Shown here in pieces: positions 7,819 to 14,437 of a stretch of 14,437 bases of DNA. The notes beneath the pieces were generated by a model that worked only from the letters and a program-made list of their open reading frames with translations, was not told the DNA's origin and did not search any database. This DNA comes from Myxococcota bacterium (lineage in GTDB: Bacteria > Myxococcota_C > UBA6777), in assembly GCA_963169055.1 (NCBI GenBank), contig CAUJFU010000416.1, positions 1 through 14,437 of the forward strand, given 5' to 3'. Made by a program: the position numbers and the translations under genes. How positions within the stretch are numbered: the stretch's first letter is position 1; each line of letters starts with the position of its first letter.

Positions 7819-7975
7819 GCTGTCGAGGATTTCGGCCCCGAATATGGGATGCAACGCCAAAAAGCGCAGAGAGCAGCAGTTGCCCAAAAGCAAAGAGAGC
7901 AGCGGTTGTGTGGAGTCAGGTGTGAGTGTGGGCGCAAAGAATGGATGGAAAATAGATTGTCGCAAAGGGCGGTGG

Positions 7976-9802
7976 ATGCTTTTTTTGTGGGTGTTCGTTT
8001 GGCTTTGGCCTGCCCAAGCCCAAGCCGACAAGTCCCCACAAGACGAGGACGCGGACTCTTCTAAAAACGCCAAAAAAACCACCATCGAATATGCTTGGGA
8101 TGATCTGTCGGATGGTTTGTATTCGCTGCTTGTCAGCACCGTGGCCGTCGATCCGACCAAACCGTCTCGAATCTATGCAGGGGCCGATGGATTGCTGTAT
8201 CGCTCGGATGATGGGGGGTTGCGGTGGAAGGCTCTGGTTCGTTTCCAAGGAACCAACCGCACCGCTTCGGCACAACAAGTGACACAACAACAACGTGTCA
8301 GCCAGATCAAAGAGCGCCTGCTCGAAGAAAAGATCGAAGACCTCGCCTCTCAATACGGCGAAACCTACGCCCGCGAACGCGAAAGCGAACTAGAACGCGA
8401 AGCCGAAGAAGAAGCCGAAGACCAAGTCGCCCAAACCCAACGCAGCCGCCGCCGTCAAGTCCAAGGCCGTTTGCGCCGCTTTATTCGGCGCGTTGTGATC
8501 TCCACGCACAAACCGCAACGCATCCTTGCAGCGACCGATGGTGGCGCGTTTTTGTCGGATGACTTTGGCAAAACATTTCGCAGCATCTTTCGTGGAAGAC
8601 GCCCGGGCGAAGGCGATATCCTCTCCGCTGAATTCGATCCACGCAACCACAACAAGATCTGGCTTGGCACCCAAAATGGCCTGTGGTACTCGATCGATGG
8701 AGGCAATACGTTTCGCCTGATCTACGGAAAACTCCGTCGGATGAATATCCGAGAGATCCGCTTTCATCCACGCAACCCCACCATCCTTTACGTCGCCACC
8801 AACCGCGCTCTGTTTGTCTCCCGCGATGATGGAAAAACCTTCACCGAACCGCTGACTCTGCCCGCAGGTCCGCGCCGAATCACTTCTCTTGCGATCCTGC
8901 CCACCCGCCCTGTGCGCGTGATTGTCGGAACAGGGGGAGGATTGTACACTTCCGTACGCAAGGGCCAAGATATGCGTTTCCGCACGCTCGAAGCCCAAGG
9001 CATCGGAGATCGCCAGATCACCTACATCACATCTTCGTTGGCTTCACCTCTCAGCGTGTATCTGATCAACGATCGCGGTGTCTTCTTGTCCCGCAATGGC
9101 GGAAAAAGCTTCCGATCATTGCGCGATGGGATGCTCAGCAACGTGATCCGCTTTCTCTCCGTCTCGCCCACCGATCCCAACGATATCTGGGCCGCTACCG
9201 AATACGGCGTGATGCGCTGGTCCAAATCGATCCTTGGACACGTCACACGCGCCCAACTCGCTCGGTTTGAACGCTATCTCAAACGTGAACCCTCCATCTG
9301 GAGCGTCGTACTTTCCGCCCTTCGCTTTATGCATCTACGCACGCCACTCACCGCACACCACGACCGTTTCCGCGCACGCGCTCTGCTGCCCGAGTTCCGC
9401 TTCCGCCTTTTGATTACGCACGACTACGACCAAGACTTTGCCCCCTTTCGCAATCCCATCCCGATCCAAAGCAACGAAGGGCGGGCGTTTTTCTTTGAGG
9501 GAACCGTCACATGGAACCTCGGCCATCTCATCCATGATCAGCGCGAAACAGCCCTCATCACCGAACTTCGGCGGCTTCGCCGCATCCGCGATCGCCTAAT
9601 GACCCGTGTGATCCGCTTATTTTACGCACGTCGTCGCTTGCAATACCAACTGCTCCGCTTTCGTGACAAACAATTCTCTCGCTACCTTCGGCTTCGCTTT
9701 AAGCTCAGCGAGATCACTTCGCACATCGACGGCCTCACAGGCGGCATGTTTGAACCCGGCGTTATTCGTGCGCAACGCATGTCCCGCCAAAAAAGCAAAT
9801 GA
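7976..9802 (+). CDS. Secreted Asp-box (BNR-type) beta-propeller with C-terminal helical module
   Basis: A 608-residue exported protein, probably a scaffold or assembly factor. A hydrophobic leader (1-17, ending PAQAQA) is followed by an acidic linker. Propeller blades with Asp-box signatures follow: YRSDDGGLRW (75-84), LSDDFGKTF (193-201), YSIDGGNTF (238-246), VSRDDGKTF (281-289) and LSRNGGKSF (371-379). Between the first and second blades lies a highly charged, probably helical insertion (about 96-165). Residues about 464-591 form a separate module (LPEFRFRLL, then ELRRLRRIRDR, RLFYARRRLQ and ending DGLTGGMF) that recurs in the next gene. The ATG at 7976 follows AGGGCGGTGG. A GTG at 7922, with GGAG before it, would add 18 residues and give the leader a basic N-region, so it is a real alternative. 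It heads a four-gene operon. Similar propellers include the assembly factor Ycf48, but that role is not implied here. Confidence 0.85.
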   Translation: MLFLWVFVWLWPAQAQADKSPQDEDADSSKNAKKTTIEYAWDDLSDGLYSLLVSTVAVDPTKPSRIYAGADGLLYRSDDGGLRWKALVRFQGTNRTASAQQVTQQQRVSQIKERLLEEKIEDLASQYGETYARERESELEREAEEEAEDQVAQTQRSRRRQVQGRLRRFIRRVVISTHKPQRILAATDGGAFLSDDFGKTFRSIFRGRRPGEGDILSAEFDPRNHNKIWLGTQNGLWYSIDGGNTFRLIYGKLRRMNIREIRFHPRNPTILYVATNRALFVSRDDGKTFTEPLTLPAGPRRITSLAILPTRPVRVIVGTGGGLYTSVRKGQDMRFRTLEAQGIGDRQITYITSSLASPLSVYLINDRGVFLSRNGGKSFRSLRDGMLSNVIRFLSVSPTDPNDIWAATEYGVMRWSKSILGHVTRAQLARFERYLKREPSIWSVVLSALRFMHLRTPLTAHHDRFRARALLPEFRFRLLITHDYDQDFAPFRNPIPIQSNEGRAFFFEGTVTWNLGHLIHDQRETALITELRRLRRIRDRLMTRVIRLFYARRRLQYQLLRFRDKQFSRYLRLRFKLSEITSHIDGLTGGMFEPGVIRAQRMSRQKSK

Positions 9803-9818
9803 CCCAACAGATAGAAAC

Positions 9819-9845
9819 ATCGAGGGCTCTCGATAGGATCGAGAG
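9819..9845 (+). promoter_or_regulatory. Two mutually exclusive hairpins between operon genes 1 and 2
   Basis: ATCGAG (9819-9824) can pair with CTCGAT (9829-9834) around a 4-nt loop. Alternatively CTCTCGAT (9827-9834) pairs perfectly with ATCGAGAG (9838-9845) around a 3-nt loop. The middle segment is shared, so only one can form at a time, and the second stem is stronger. The element lies 16 nt after one stop codon and 40 nt before the next start, suggesting mRNA processing, stability or attenuation control. Confidence 0.55.
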
Positions 9846-9885
9846 ACACACCCTTCACACCGACACGCAACCCAGAGGTGTTTTC

Positions 9886-10545
9886 ATGCAACACAAACGA
9901 CGCTTGGCTTGGCTCGGCCTATCCGCCCTGTTGGCCCTGCTTTGTGGACTCCCTTCTTTGCATCTCCGCGCCCAAGTCGATCCAGAAATGGAGCGCAAAG
10001 CCACCGCTCTTTTACGCAAATTCAGCAAAGAACCCACCGTCCGCCAACTCCATAAAGCGGGCCTTCAGTACGCCCTCGTCAATCAAGATCGCATCGGTGG
10101 ACTCGTCAGCCGCGCCCGTCACTCTGGATGGTTGCCCGAATTCCGTGTCCGCTACAACTACAACACAGACGACGACCGCGCCACCTCCTTCCCCACACTC
10201 AACTCTCCCATCCTCACCACCCAATCCACCGACCTTGACCACCGCCTCGAATTTCGCGCAACATGGCGTCTGGATGACCTGATCTTTAACCGCAACGAGA
10301 TCACCGTCTACCGCGAGCTTCGCCGATTGGTCGAACTCCGCACCGACGTCCTCAAAGAGATCACCAAACTCTACTTTGAACGCCGACGCCTTCAAATCGA
10401 CCTGCTTGTCAATCGCCCCTCCAATCTGCTCGCTTATTTGCGTCAACGCCTACGCCTCCAAGAATTGAGCGCCGATCTGGACGCACTCACGGGCGGAGCC
10501 TTCTCCAAGATGTTGCGCGAAGCTGGCCAAGATCCGTATAAATGA
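9886..10545 (+). CDS. Small secreted protein repeating the propeller's C-terminal module
   Basis: A 219-residue exported protein of unknown function. The leader (1-29) has a basic start (MQHKRR), a Leu/Ala core and a cleavage site near LRA-QV. A helical stretch (31-75) leads into the module at about 75-206: WLPEFRVRY (82-90), WRLDDLIFNRNEI (127-139), ELRRLVELR (144-152), KLYFERRRLQIDLL (161-174), and LRLQELSADLDALTGGAF ending at 206. The same order of motifs forms the C-terminus of the preceding protein, so the two share a homologous unit. The strand-then-long-helix pattern with many Arg and Leu could be a packing or oligomerisation domain, possibly at the outer membrane. The start at 9886 has GAGG 7 nt upstream and places the signal peptide correctly; an in-frame ATG at 9799 overlaps the previous stop but gives a non-signal leader. 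The next gene follows after 16 bp. Confidence 0.85.
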   Translation: MQHKRRLAWLGLSALLALLCGLPSLHLRAQVDPEMERKATALLRKFSKEPTVRQLHKAGLQYALVNQDRIGGLVSRARHSGWLPEFRVRYNYNTDDDRATSFPTLNSPILTTQSTDLDHRLEFRATWRLDDLIFNRNEITVYRELRRLVELRTDVLKEITKLYFERRRLQIDLLVNRPSNLLAYLRQRLRLQELSADLDALTGGAFSKMLREAGQDPYK

Positions 10546-10561
10546 GCCACAGGAGGCACAG

Positions 10562-11656
10562 ATGATCCACACAAGGACGAGCATACGGAGACTTTTGAGC
10601 AGCGCAACCCTCGGTCTGTTGGGGCTGTTGCTCTCGATCTCCTGCGCTCCGCCTGAGACGGTGGGACTCGAAAATCCGCCTTGCGTCCTCGCGGTCGATC
10701 CTGACCCCGCGACCAAGCCCGTCGTCGATATCAAGCAAAACTTTCGCATCACCTTCTCCAAAGTCATGCAACCCACGACTCTTACAAAAGAATTCTTTTT
10801 CCTTGTGCGTGGACAAGCGGACTACAACTTCATCCGTGATATGGAAGCCCCACCCGTTGCAGACTCGCGCATCCCTTTTCTTACAGACCTCACCGTCAAA
10901 GCCGAAACCATCGAAGAAGGCGGAAAAAAGCGCACCGTCGTAACGGTGACGCCCAACAACCCGCTCGCTGGCGAAGAGCTTTATGATCTGGTGATGGTGC
11001 GCGGCTTGCGCGACGAACTCCGCCCGATCGCCCAAGGTGATCCCCGCTACACAGGCTCTCGTCCGCTCAACACTTGCCCTGACCAAAACGATATCTGGCG
11101 CGGTGATATCGCCTCTTATCGTACAGGTGAAACCAAAGTGTTCACCTACCGCACCACCGTCGCTCCGCCCCGATCAGGCGATCCCCAGATCATCGAAGTC
11201 ATGGCCAGTCCTTCCGTTCCAAACGGCGAATACGTCGAGATCCAAAATGCCTCGAACTCCGAAGATCTTGACCTATGCGGCCTTTCCATCGGAAAAGCTG
11301 GCAGCGGTGGCCGCGAACTCGCCCCGATCAAAGCAGGCTCCTGTCCTCTGATCAAACCCAGAGGCTTCGCAGTCATCGTCGAACCCGATTACGATATGGT
11401 CGGAAATCCCTATCAAATCCCCGCGACGGCTTCCGTCTTCACCGTCAAAGAAGGCGGAACAACGCTCTTTTCAAGCAACCTCTCTTCGGGCGACACCGTT
11501 GTCCTGCTTGACGGAGCCAGAGAACTTACCCGCGCCGATCCCAACCTCGCCTCCGGCGGAAACTGGCCTAGCACAGGAAAGTCCCGCGAACGCTGCGACA
11601 ACGGCTCTTGGCAAGACAAAGAAAACGGATCTCCCGGACGCCAGAACTGCCTATGA
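10562..11656 (+). CDS. Lipoprotein with bacterial Ig-like and lamin-tail-like domains
   Basis: A 364-residue envelope lipoprotein. Residues 8-28 form the signal ending LLLSISC with Cys28. Residues about 40-200 look like a Big_5-type Ig-like domain: VDPDPATKPVVDIKQNFRIT, FSKVMQPTTL, then VTVTPNNPLAGEELYDLVM, the usual framing in which a protein feature is compared with a threshold strand set. Residues about 205-364 match the lamin-tail domain pattern: PQIIEVMASPSVPNGEYVEI and QNASNSEDLDLCGLSIG at the start, GDTVVLLDG near 310-318, and a terminal NGSPGRQN. Lamin-tail domains in bacteria occur on secreted, often membrane-attached proteins; their ligand is seldom known. AGGAGG lies 5 nt before the ATG, an excellent ribosome site. 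It sits 16 bp after the small module protein and overlaps the glycosyltransferase gene by 4 bp, so the three are almost certainly one transcript. Confidence 0.87.
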   Translation: MIHTRTSIRRLLSSATLGLLGLLLSISCAPPETVGLENPPCVLAVDPDPATKPVVDIKQNFRITFSKVMQPTTLTKEFFFLVRGQADYNFIRDMEAPPVADSRIPFLTDLTVKAETIEEGGKKRTVVTVTPNNPLAGEELYDLVMVRGLRDELRPIAQGDPRYTGSRPLNTCPDQNDIWRGDIASYRTGETKVFTYRTTVAPPRSGDPQIIEVMASPSVPNGEYVEIQNASNSEDLDLCGLSIGKAGSGGRELAPIKAGSCPLIKPRGFAVIVEPDYDMVGNPYQIPATASVFTVKEGGTTLFSSNLSSGDTVVLLDGARELTRADPNLASGGNWPSTGKSRERCDNGSWQDKENGSPGRQNCL

Positions 11657-13107
11657 GCCATCCTCTTCCTTCTGAACCACCCGCTCCCTCCGAACAAACC
11701 ACACATCCCCAATCATCCCAATCATCCGCACTGTCGAGTTCTTCGATATTACATCACTCAAGATCATCGGAAGATACGGGATCTTCAAACTGGAAATATG
11801 CTGTTCTGTTGTGGTTGGCCATCGCAAGCACCGCGATGTATGGAGCCTTTTTCTTTCTTCCGCTGCTCGATCCGCCCAACGCAGAAAACTACGTTCGTTG
11901 GTCTTTGTTGTTGTTTGCGCTGTACTTGCCGTTTGTGGCGTGGGCGCGTCAGCTCCCCAAAGGTCGGATGTGGTGGACGTTGGTGGGCCTTGCGATCCTG
12001 TCTCGCCTCTTGCTTTGGCCGCATGATCCGTCGATGTCCGATGATGCGTATCGGTACTTGTGGGATGGAAAAGTCCAAGCTCACGGACTCAATCCCTACG
12101 AGGAGCCTCCGAACTCTCCTTATTTGATGCACTTGCGCGACACGCTAATCCACCCCTTTATCAACCATCCCAAGATGCCGACCGTCTATCCGCCTGTCGC
12201 TCAAGCAGCTTTTACGGGGGCTTATCTTGTCCAACCTCAAGGCTTTGTTGGATGGAAGGTCTTGCTTGGGTTGTCTGAGGGGGTGGCTTGCTTGTTGATG
12301 TTGTACGGATTACAGCTTCGGGGCAAAGCAGCGGGGGGCTTGTTGCTCTATCTTTGGTGTCCATTGCCGATCTTGGAGATCAGCCTAGATGGGCATCTTG
12401 ATGCGTTGGCGATGCCTTTTTTGTTGGGGATCTTTTACGCTGCGGCCTTAAAACGCGGTGTAGCGGCAGGAGTGTTGTTGGCGCTGACGATCTTGATCAA
12501 GCCTTTGCCGATCTTTTGGGTGCCTGTGCTTTTTGTGTGGCTGCGCTGGCGTCAAGGCTGGCGGATGCTCGCAAGCGCCCTTGTGACGGGACTTTTGATT
12601 ATGCTTCCTTACGTCCAAGAATGGGGAAACTTGCTCAAGCAGATGGGTGTCTATTCGCGCCATTGGTACTTTAACGGCCCTTTTTACACGCTGCTGGATA
12701 TCTGGCTGATCCAAGAAGCCAACCGCTTGATCTTGTCGAGCGTGGTGTTGATGGCGTCCATCGGTGCGGCTTTTCTGCACATCCCGCTGAGGTGGCGTCT
12801 GTTTCTACCGCTCGCCGTGTATATGCTCTTCACACCCACGCTTTATCCGTGGTATCTGCTTTGGCTTGCGCCTTGGTTGGTGATCGGGCCGACACGCTTT
12901 CTTTTCGGATGCTTCGCGCTAATCCCGCTCTCTCATCTCGTCCGCTCCTTCAAGCAGATCGACGGTGAATGGGCGCTCCCTGCGGCGATCATGTTCGTCG
13001 AGTTTCTGCCGCTGTGTTGGCTTCTTCTTCTCGATCTGCGCGACGTCTATCGAAAACGCCAACGCCAAGCCGCGCTATTCTCGGACTTTTCTGCTCGCAC
13101 TTCCTGA
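11653..13107 (+). CDS. GT-C-type polytopic membrane glycosyltransferase
   Basis: A 484-residue integral membrane protein. A Ser/Pro-rich, probably cytosolic tail (1-45) precedes about ten or more hydrophobic segments, beginning near 49-69, 83-98 and 107-122. The first large loop carries SMSDDAYRYLWDGKVQAHGL (127-146) followed by NPY, and further on PTVYPPVAQ (176-184). This layout is typical of GT-C enzymes related to GT87 and the MptA/MptB mannosyltransferases, where an Asp in the DD pair (Asp130/131) is the catalytic base. These enzymes transfer a sugar from a polyprenyl-phosphate donor outside the cytoplasmic membrane; the sugar and acceptor here are unknown. The ATG at 11653 overlaps the previous TGA as ATGA, pointing to translational coupling; an upstream ATG at 11608 would lie inside the lipoprotein gene. 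It is the last gene of the operon and may modify the exported products or a surface glycan made with them. Confidence 0.88.
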   Translation: MSHPLPSEPPAPSEQTTHPQSSQSSALSSSSILHHSRSSEDTGSSNWKYAVLLWLAIASTAMYGAFFFLPLLDPPNAENYVRWSLLLFALYLPFVAWARQLPKGRMWWTLVGLAILSRLLLWPHDPSMSDDAYRYLWDGKVQAHGLNPYEEPPNSPYLMHLRDTLIHPFINHPKMPTVYPPVAQAAFTGAYLVQPQGFVGWKVLLGLSEGVACLLMLYGLQLRGKAAGGLLLYLWCPLPILEISLDGHLDALAMPFLLGIFYAAALKRGVAAGVLLALTILIKPLPIFWVPVLFVWLRWRQGWRMLASALVTGLLIMLPYVQEWGNLLKQMGVYSRHWYFNGPFYTLLDIWLIQEANRLILSSVVLMASIGAAFLHIPLRWRLFLPLAVYMLFTPTLYPWYLLWLAPWLVIGPTRFLFGCFALIPLSHLVRSFKQIDGEWALPAAIMFVEFLPLCWLLLLDLRDVYRKRQRQAALFSDFSARTS

Positions 13108-13124
13108 ATCTGTCTCTTGTTCGT

Positions 13125-13228
13125 GCCGATCTTTCTTTGATTTTATCAGCGCCGATCTTTCTTTGATTTTATCAGCGCCGATCTCTGTTTGATTTTATCA
13201 GCGCCGATCTCTCTTTGATTTTATCAGC
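13125..13228. repeat. Four copies of a 26-bp tandem repeat
   Basis: Units start at 13125, 13151, 13177 and 13203, with no spacer. Copies 1 and 2 are identical; copies 3 and 4 differ only in the ATCTTTCTTT part. Each unit contains the small palindrome TGAT-TTT-ATCA, and each junction is nearly palindromic (ATCAGCGCCGAT). The array begins 17 bp after the glycosyltransferase stop and ends 6 bp before an operator-like palindrome. It marks the boundary between the GC-rich operon and the AT-rich segment. Possible roles are protein binding to the array or a recombination scar. Confidence 0.93.
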
Positions 13229-13234
13229 GTTGTA

Positions 13235-13249
13235 TCAACAACGTGTTGA
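13235..13249. promoter_or_regulatory. Operator-like inverted repeat overlapping a -35 box
   Basis: TCAACA-ACG-TGTTGA is a perfect 6-bp inverted repeat with a 3-bp centre. Its right arm covers the first four bases of the TTGACA element at 13246-13251, the classical place for a repressor to block RNA polymerase. No repressor gene is recognisable nearby; the downstream protein itself is a possible autoregulator, but I see no clear DNA-binding motif in it. Confidence 0.5.
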
Positions 13250-13274
13250 CAAAGATAAGCTTGTTTCGTATAGC
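13246..13274 (+). promoter_or_regulatory. Sigma70-type promoter for the DUF5678-like gene
   Basis: A perfect TTGACA (13246-13251), a 17-bp spacer and TATAGC (13269-13274, four of six consensus bases) lie about 45 bp upstream of the ATG at 13320. This is by far the best promoter match in the window and implies the AT-rich gene is transcribed on its own and not by read-through from the operon. Confidence 0.65.
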
Positions 13275-13319
13275 ACTTTGTTGTTGGCTGTGCCTTCTGT
13301 CTTGAGGAGAGTTATTTTG

Positions 13320-14216
13320 ATGCGTAATAAATATATCCCTTTTCCCATACTGATACCTCTCGTCGTGGAGAAGGAAAAGCATAAAACTCCTTTAGAAAAA
13401 GCTCTTTCTGCCACTTTTGAATACATGCAAGAAGAAATAATAAAAAAAATACTGCATAAACTTCCCGATGAAATCAAAAGCGGCGTAGAGATGTGGTCTG
13501 AAGAACTGAATCCGATACGTTTTGCTTTTAATTTACTGCTTTTTCAATTGGACGTAAAAAATATCAAATTTGACAAATTTGAAAAAAAAGAATCTTTCTA
13601 CGAAGACTTAGAAAATGATGCAAGAATACGAGCGACTTTAAGCAAAGAAGACATCAGAAAAATAATTGATTTTTTTGATGTCTCTATCCAGAACTTTGAA
13701 CGTTTTTCTTTTATTAAAGAAAAGCTTGAAAATTGCGGAAACATGATCCATCTCAGTAACGTTATAAAAACAGCTTCCGTTATTGAGTTTTTAATGATGT
13801 CTCTCGTCGCGTTTATTTCTGGAAAAGTAACCATCGAGCGAGAATCGATCTTGGCGGTACTCGATTTGTCACATACTTTTTTGAAAAACTATAACCTTGA
13901 GCTAGATAAAATTATAAAACAAATAGACAGTTTGGAAAATCCGTCTCTCCTTTTACCAAGCATTCAGCCAAACGCATCGACAATTCACAGCGTCTCTTCT
14001 CATGAGAATTCGACTCGTTATGAGAGTAACAATTCTATCTCTCGTTCCAAAGATTGGCTTCGAGAATTTTCTCGGCCTTACGAGGGCAAATGGGTTGCTG
14101 TTTTAGACGGGAGGTTGTTGGGATTTGATATCACAATAAAAAATTTATATCAGAAACTGGATTCGAGCGTAAAAAATAATAAGAACCTTATCATCACCAA
14201 GGTGATCTCTGAATGA
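13320..14216 (+). CDS. AT-rich gene: helical protein with C-terminal DUF5678-like domain
   Basis: A 298-residue soluble protein, function unknown. Residues 1-205 are mostly helical, rich in Lys, Glu, Ile and Phe, with no recognised family. A Ser/Asn-rich linker (about 207-243) leads to a short C-terminal domain (about 246-296): YEGKWVAVLDGRLLGFDITI, then LYQKL and LIITKV. This matches the small DUF5678 pattern, which occurs in several bacterial phyla without a known activity. The start at 13320 has GAGGAGA about 9 nt upstream; a TTG at 13215 would begin inside the 26-bp repeat and cover the promoter. Codon use is strongly A/T-ending, unlike all the genes to the left, which suggests horizontal acquisition. 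The stop overlaps the next ATG (ATGA), so the following short frame is translationally coupled. Confidence 0.78.
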   Translation: MRNKYIPFPILIPLVVEKEKHKTPLEKALSATFEYMQEEIIKKILHKLPDEIKSGVEMWSEELNPIRFAFNLLLFQLDVKNIKFDKFEKKESFYEDLENDARIRATLSKEDIRKIIDFFDVSIQNFERFSFIKEKLENCGNMIHLSNVIKTASVIEFLMMSLVAFISGKVTIERESILAVLDLSHTFLKNYNLELDKIIKQIDSLENPSLLLPSIQPNASTIHSVSSHENSTRYESNNSISRSKDWLREFSRPYEGKWVAVLDGRLLGFDITIKNLYQKLDSSVKNNKNLIITKVISE

Positions 14217-14335
14217 TTTTTCCACAATTTTATGCACAATTGAAAAACATCCATTTTATTTCGGGGGCAACAGAATACCTCGAAGAAGCTCCTTATCCCA
14301 CCTTCCGCACTGAACGTTTGAATCCAAAGAAATAA
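14213..14335 (+). CDS. Short 40-residue ORF coupled to the DUF5678-like gene, possibly truncated
   Basis: It starts in an ATGA overlap with the preceding stop and encodes 40 residues (beginning MIFPQFYAQLKNIHF and ending YPTFRTERLNPKK) before TAA. The coupling and composition suggest that translation really begins here. I do not recognise a family, and 40 residues is short for the partner of such a gene. It may be a complete small protein or the front of a longer one interrupted by a frameshift, since another frame is open from 14322 to the window end. Confidence 0.45.
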   Translation: MIFPQFYAQLKNIHFISGATEYLEEAPYPTFRTERLNPKK

Positions 14336-14437
14336 CACGGACTCAAAGAGCATAACACCGCTGCACCTCCTCTCCAAAACAGCGAAGTATCCGATGATGG
14401 AGATCTGTGAGGTTGAGTATCATACGTTTCAGCACGC
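14322..14437 (+). pseudogene. Possible +1-frame continuation of the short ORF, running off the edge
   Basis: The frame +1 to the 40-residue ORF is open from 14322 to the right edge. It reads PLHLLSKTAKYPMMEICEVE followed by YHTFQHA and lacks a good start codon at its beginning. It could be the remainder of a frameshifted gene whose first part is at 14213-14335. The stretch is short, so chance is a serious alternative. Confidence 0.2.

Noticed and set aside
7493-7975. Upstream extension of the propeller gene to 7493
   Set aside because: It would bury the signal peptide and overlap the start of the prenyl synthase gene; the added sequence is not protein-like. Only the GTG at 7922 remains a fair alternative start.
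13125-13228. CRISPR array or plasmid origin iterons
   Set aside because: There are no spacers, and no replication initiator gene or AT-rich melting region with DnaA boxes is recognisable nearby.

Overview
The window reads as part of a chromosome from a predatory or saprophytic deltaproteobacterial-type bacterium, most likely Myxococcota or Bradymonadota. This is inferred from protein style, since no rRNA or housekeeping marker is present. The clues are lipoproteins with long Glu/Pro/Thr/Ser-rich stalks, a Cys-rich segment followed by fibrinogen-like GGGWTL domains, an Asp-box propeller, and a lipoprotein with a lamin-tail-like domain. From about 0.3 to 13.1 kb the base composition is moderately GC-rich and uniform. 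From about 13.2 kb to the end it is clearly AT-rich and looks acquired.

Layout. Positions 1-225 hold a 42-bp tandem repeat that runs off the left edge. A divergent pair follows: on the minus strand an 824-residue lipoprotein with two fibrinogen-like domains (351-2825), and on the plus strand a 706-residue lipoprotein carrying a carbohydrate-binding-like module, a chitobiase-like module and an esterase D-type hydrolase (2946-5066). Next is an unrecognised 152-residue cytosolic protein (5208-5666). Convergent to it are a GbsR/MarR-type regulator (5724-6377) and a long-chain polyprenyl diphosphate synthase (6500-7537), both on the minus strand. A gap of about 440 bp without a secure gene (7538-7975) separates them from a plus-strand operon.

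The operon (7976-13107) has four tightly spaced genes: a secreted Asp-box beta-propeller with a C-terminal helical module, a small secreted protein that repeats that module on its own, a lipoprotein with an Ig-like domain and a lamin-tail-like domain, and a GT-C membrane glycosyltransferase. Stop-to-start spacings are 83, 16 and -4 bp. Three products are exported and the fourth is a polytopic enzyme probably using a polyprenyl-phosphate sugar donor, so I infer an envelope or cell-surface assembly that is partly undescribed. The prenyl synthase upstream could supply the lipid carrier, but that link is only inference.

The right end (13125-14437) starts with four copies of a 26-bp tandem repeat. 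Then comes a well-formed promoter (TTGACA, 17-bp spacer, TATAGC) whose -35 box overlaps a 6-3-6 inverted repeat. It drives a 298-residue AT-rich gene ending in a DUF5678-like domain, coupled by ATGA to a very short ORF that may be a frameshifted remnant. Best leads: the module shared by the two adjacent operon proteins, the paired hairpins between them, the compensatory change in the left-edge repeat, and the repeat/operator/DUF5678 cassette at the right end.
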